A stretch of 64,000 nucleotides of DNA, taken from JBFWRI01 sp050248995 (GTDB taxonomy: Bacteria; Pseudomonadota; Alphaproteobacteria; JAIXQD01). The notes below the pieces were generated by a model, which was not told the origin of the DNA, ran no database searches, and was given only the letters and a program-made list of their open reading frames with translations. Below are positions 62,222-64,000 of the stretch, in pieces. The stretch lies in the NCBI GenBank assembly GCA_050248995.1, contig JBFWRI010000003.1:40292-104291 (forward strand), given 5' to 3'. Both the position numbers and the translations under genes were made by a program. Position 1 is the stretch's first letter. Each line of letters opens with the position of its first letter.

Positions 62222-63988
62222 ATGGCCATCCGGCGACTCCCCGAGACCCTGATCAACCAGATCGCCGCCGGCGAGGTGGTGGAGCGCCCCGCCGCCTGCG
62301 TGAAGGAACTGGTTGAAAACGCGCTGGACGCCGGCGCGACAGACATCATGGTCACGCTGGAAAACGGCGGCCAGACACTTATCACAATCGACGATAACGG
62401 CAGCGGCATGACCGCCGATGATTTACGGCTGGCTGTCGAGCGCCACGCGACATCCAAACTGCCAACCGACAACCTGTGGGATATCAGCAGCTATGGCTTT
62501 CGTGGCGAGGCGCTGCCAAGCATCGGTGCTGTCAGCCGCCTGACCCTTACATCGCGCCCGGCAGACAGCGATGGCCACAGCGTCACCGTTGATGCCGGCA
62601 CCATCAGCACCGTAAAGCCTGCCGCCCACACCAAGGGAACGCGCGTGACGGTACAAGACCTTTTCTATGCTGTGCCAGCCCGCCTGAAGTTCCTGAAATC
62701 AGCGCGCACCGAACATGATTATATCCTCGACCATGTGCAGCGGCTGGCCCTGGCGCGGCCGGATATCGCCTTTACGCTAAGCGAGCCGGGACGGCGCGGA
62801 CTGAAGCTGCCGCGTGCGATGGATACCCGCCAGCGCATCGCTGATATCTTTGGCGCCGAGGTTGCAAACAACCTGCGCCCTGTTGATATTGCACGCGGCG
62901 CCATGGCGGTAACCGGCTGGGCCGCGCTGCCAACATTCAACCGCGCCGGCGTGCAGGATATCTACTTCTTCGTCAACGGCCGCCCGGTCCGCGACAAGCA
63001 GTTACTTGGCGCACTGAAGGCGGCATATAACGACACGCTGCCACATGGTCGCCAACCGATGGCCTTCATCTTCATCACCGTCGCGCCGGATGAAGTGGAT
63101 GTGAACGTTCACCCCGCAAAAGCCGAAGTGCGCTTCCGCGACATGCAGAACCTGAAGGGCCTACTGATTACCGGTGTGCGCAATACGCTGGCGGCACATC
63201 GTACATCGGCCGACCAGAACCTTGCCGGGCAGGCGCTGACGGCGCTGCAGGCATCCATTCCGATGGCTGTTGGTGCGCCGATGCAGACTTTCCAGCAGAT
63301 GTTCGAAGCGCCGCGCGGTTTTACCGAACCGGATTCAGCGCAGCCATACTTTACCCCATCATCACGCAGCGATAGGCCGGCACCTGCGAACGAGGAAACT
63401 ACCGTGTCGTTCCCGCTGGGTTCGGCCCGTGCCCAGATTCATGCGACCTATATCATCGCGCAAACCGACGACGGTCTGGTGATTGTCGACCAGCATGCCG
63501 CGCACGAACGCCTGACGTATGAGCGTATGAAAGCACAGCTGGCTGCCAAGGCTCCGCAAAGCCAAGCGCTGCTGCTGCCGGAAGTGGTGGAGCTGGACCC
63601 GTCAAGCACAGCTAAGCTGCTGCAAAGCACGCCGCTGCTGGTCCAGCTGGGGCTGGAGATCGAGGAGTTCGGCCAAGGTGCCGTGCTGGTGCGTGCCGTT
63701 CCCGCGCTGCTGATGAAGGCCAGCATCAAGAACATGCTGGTTGATCTTGCCGCCAGGCTGGATGAAGAAGATAGCGCCCGCGGTCTGCAGGACCGCATGG
63801 AAGATATCTGCAGCACGCTGGCCTGCCACAACAGCGTGCGGGCCGGGCGTATCCTGAACACCGAAGAGATGAACGCCTTGCTGCGGCAGATGGAGGCCAC
63901 GCCCTTCAGCGGCCAGTGCAACCACGGCCGCCCGACGTTCGTCAAACTGAAGCTGGACGATATTGAGAAGCTGTTCAGCCGCCACTAG
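62222..63988 (+). CDS. mutL: DNA mismatch repair protein MutL
   Basis: 588 residues. GHKL ATPase: IAAGEVVERPAACVKELVENALDAG, DDNGSGM, GFRGEALPSIGAV, TKGTRVTVQDLF. The C-terminal endonuclease metal motif DQHA(X)2E(X)4E is present from D423 (VDQHAAHERLTYE), together with ACHNSVRAGR and CNHGRPT, so this MutL should be a nicking endonuclease of the MutH-independent pathway. Seven bases after the pentapeptide-repeat gene. Confidence 0.97.
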   Translation: MAIRRLPETLINQIAAGEVVERPAACVKELVENALDAGATDIMVTLENGGQTLITIDDNGSGMTADDLRLAVERHATSKLPTDNLWDISSYGFRGEALPSIGAVSRLTLTSRPADSDGHSVTVDAGTISTVKPAAHTKGTRVTVQDLFYAVPARLKFLKSARTEHDYILDHVQRLALARPDIAFTLSEPGRRGLKLPRAMDTRQRIADIFGAEVANNLRPVDIARGAMAVTGWAALPTFNRAGVQDIYFFVNGRPVRDKQLLGALKAAYNDTLPHGRQPMAFIFITVAPDEVDVNVHPAKAEVRFRDMQNLKGLLITGVRNTLAAHRTSADQNLAGQALTALQASIPMAVGAPMQTFQQMFEAPRGFTEPDSAQPYFTPSSRSDRPAPANEETTVSFPLGSARAQIHATYIIAQTDDGLVIVDQHAAHERLTYERMKAQLAAKAPQSQALLLPEVVELDPSSTAKLLQSTPLLVQLGLEIEEFGQGAVLVRAVPALLMKASIKNMLVDLAARLDEEDSARGLQDRMEDICSTLACHNSVRAGRILNTEEMNALLRQMEATPFSGQCNHGRPTFVKLKLDDIEKLFSRH

Positions 63989-64000
63989 AGGGGGGTAGGG

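Noticed and set aside
1..64000. CRISPR arrays, rRNA operons, insertion sequences
   Set aside because: No regularly spaced direct repeats, no rRNA sequence and no transposase frame or IS-like terminal repeats were found by reading.

Overview
The window looks like chromosomal DNA of an alphaproteobacterium with moderate to high GC. The support is gene order and signals I recognise: prfA-prmC-DUF4167-mtaB-ftsY; ileS-lspA-DUF3035-M16-M16; a SecA with a C-terminal zinc motif; and a perfect GTTC-N7-GTTC LexA box (the alphaproteobacterial form) upstream of recA. I cannot name genus or family; a deep-branching or Rhodospirillales-/Micavibrionales-like lineage would fit, but that is a guess. Genes are tightly packed, with many 4-base stop/start overlaps and several convergent pairs whose stop codons touch or overlap.

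Region 1 (1-6.7 kb, minus strand) is a type I secretion locus. It holds a 674-residue acidic protein with no cysteine and almost no lysine, carrying D/N-rich repeats; two adjacent ABC transporter half-genes whose ATP-site defects are complementary, as in an asymmetric heterodimer; and an HlyD-type adaptor that runs off the left edge. No TolC is in view.

Region 2 (6.9-32.3 kb) is mostly housekeeping: nucleoside hydrolase, tRNA-Gln(UUG), a SEL1/peptidoglycan-binding protein, an M16 peptidase, secA, a parvulin, HIT, acid phosphatase and Nudix proteins, recA, amn, a short RlmN/Cfr-like radical SAM enzyme, the prfA-ftsY run, a SYLF protein, an orphan cobS and gap. Two related, multi-armed palindromic elements of about 120 bp (27.8 and 29.4 kb) share an 18-base identity and show compensatory changes in their central hairpin.

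Region 3 (32.3-52.8 kb, all minus strand, about 20 genes) is the most notable part. It combines type IVB secretion genes (dotD/traH, dotC/traI, dotB/traJ, icmT/traK) with a type IVB thin-pilus set (pilL/tcpQ-like, pilN, pilO, pilP, pilQ, pilR, pilS, pilV-like), in orders matching each block of IncI plasmids such as R64. It adds a lytic transglycosylase, a DsbC-like thioredoxin-fold protein and four leading genes of unknown function, three of them with signal peptides. No relaxase, coupling protein, VirB4-type ATPase, DotG or DotH is present. It sits between gap and ileS without visible att sites or transposases, so it looks like a resident, possibly domesticated machine. Its PilV-like protein is a chimera: type IV prepilin N-terminus, phage-tail-fibre-like heptad repeats, and a C-terminal S74 intramolecular chaperone with an apparently intact autocleavage dyad.

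Region 4 (53-64 kb, plus strand) is ileS-lspA-DUF3035 lipoprotein-two M16 peptidases (one intact, one lacking the zinc motif)-pgi-pentapeptide-repeat protein-mutL.
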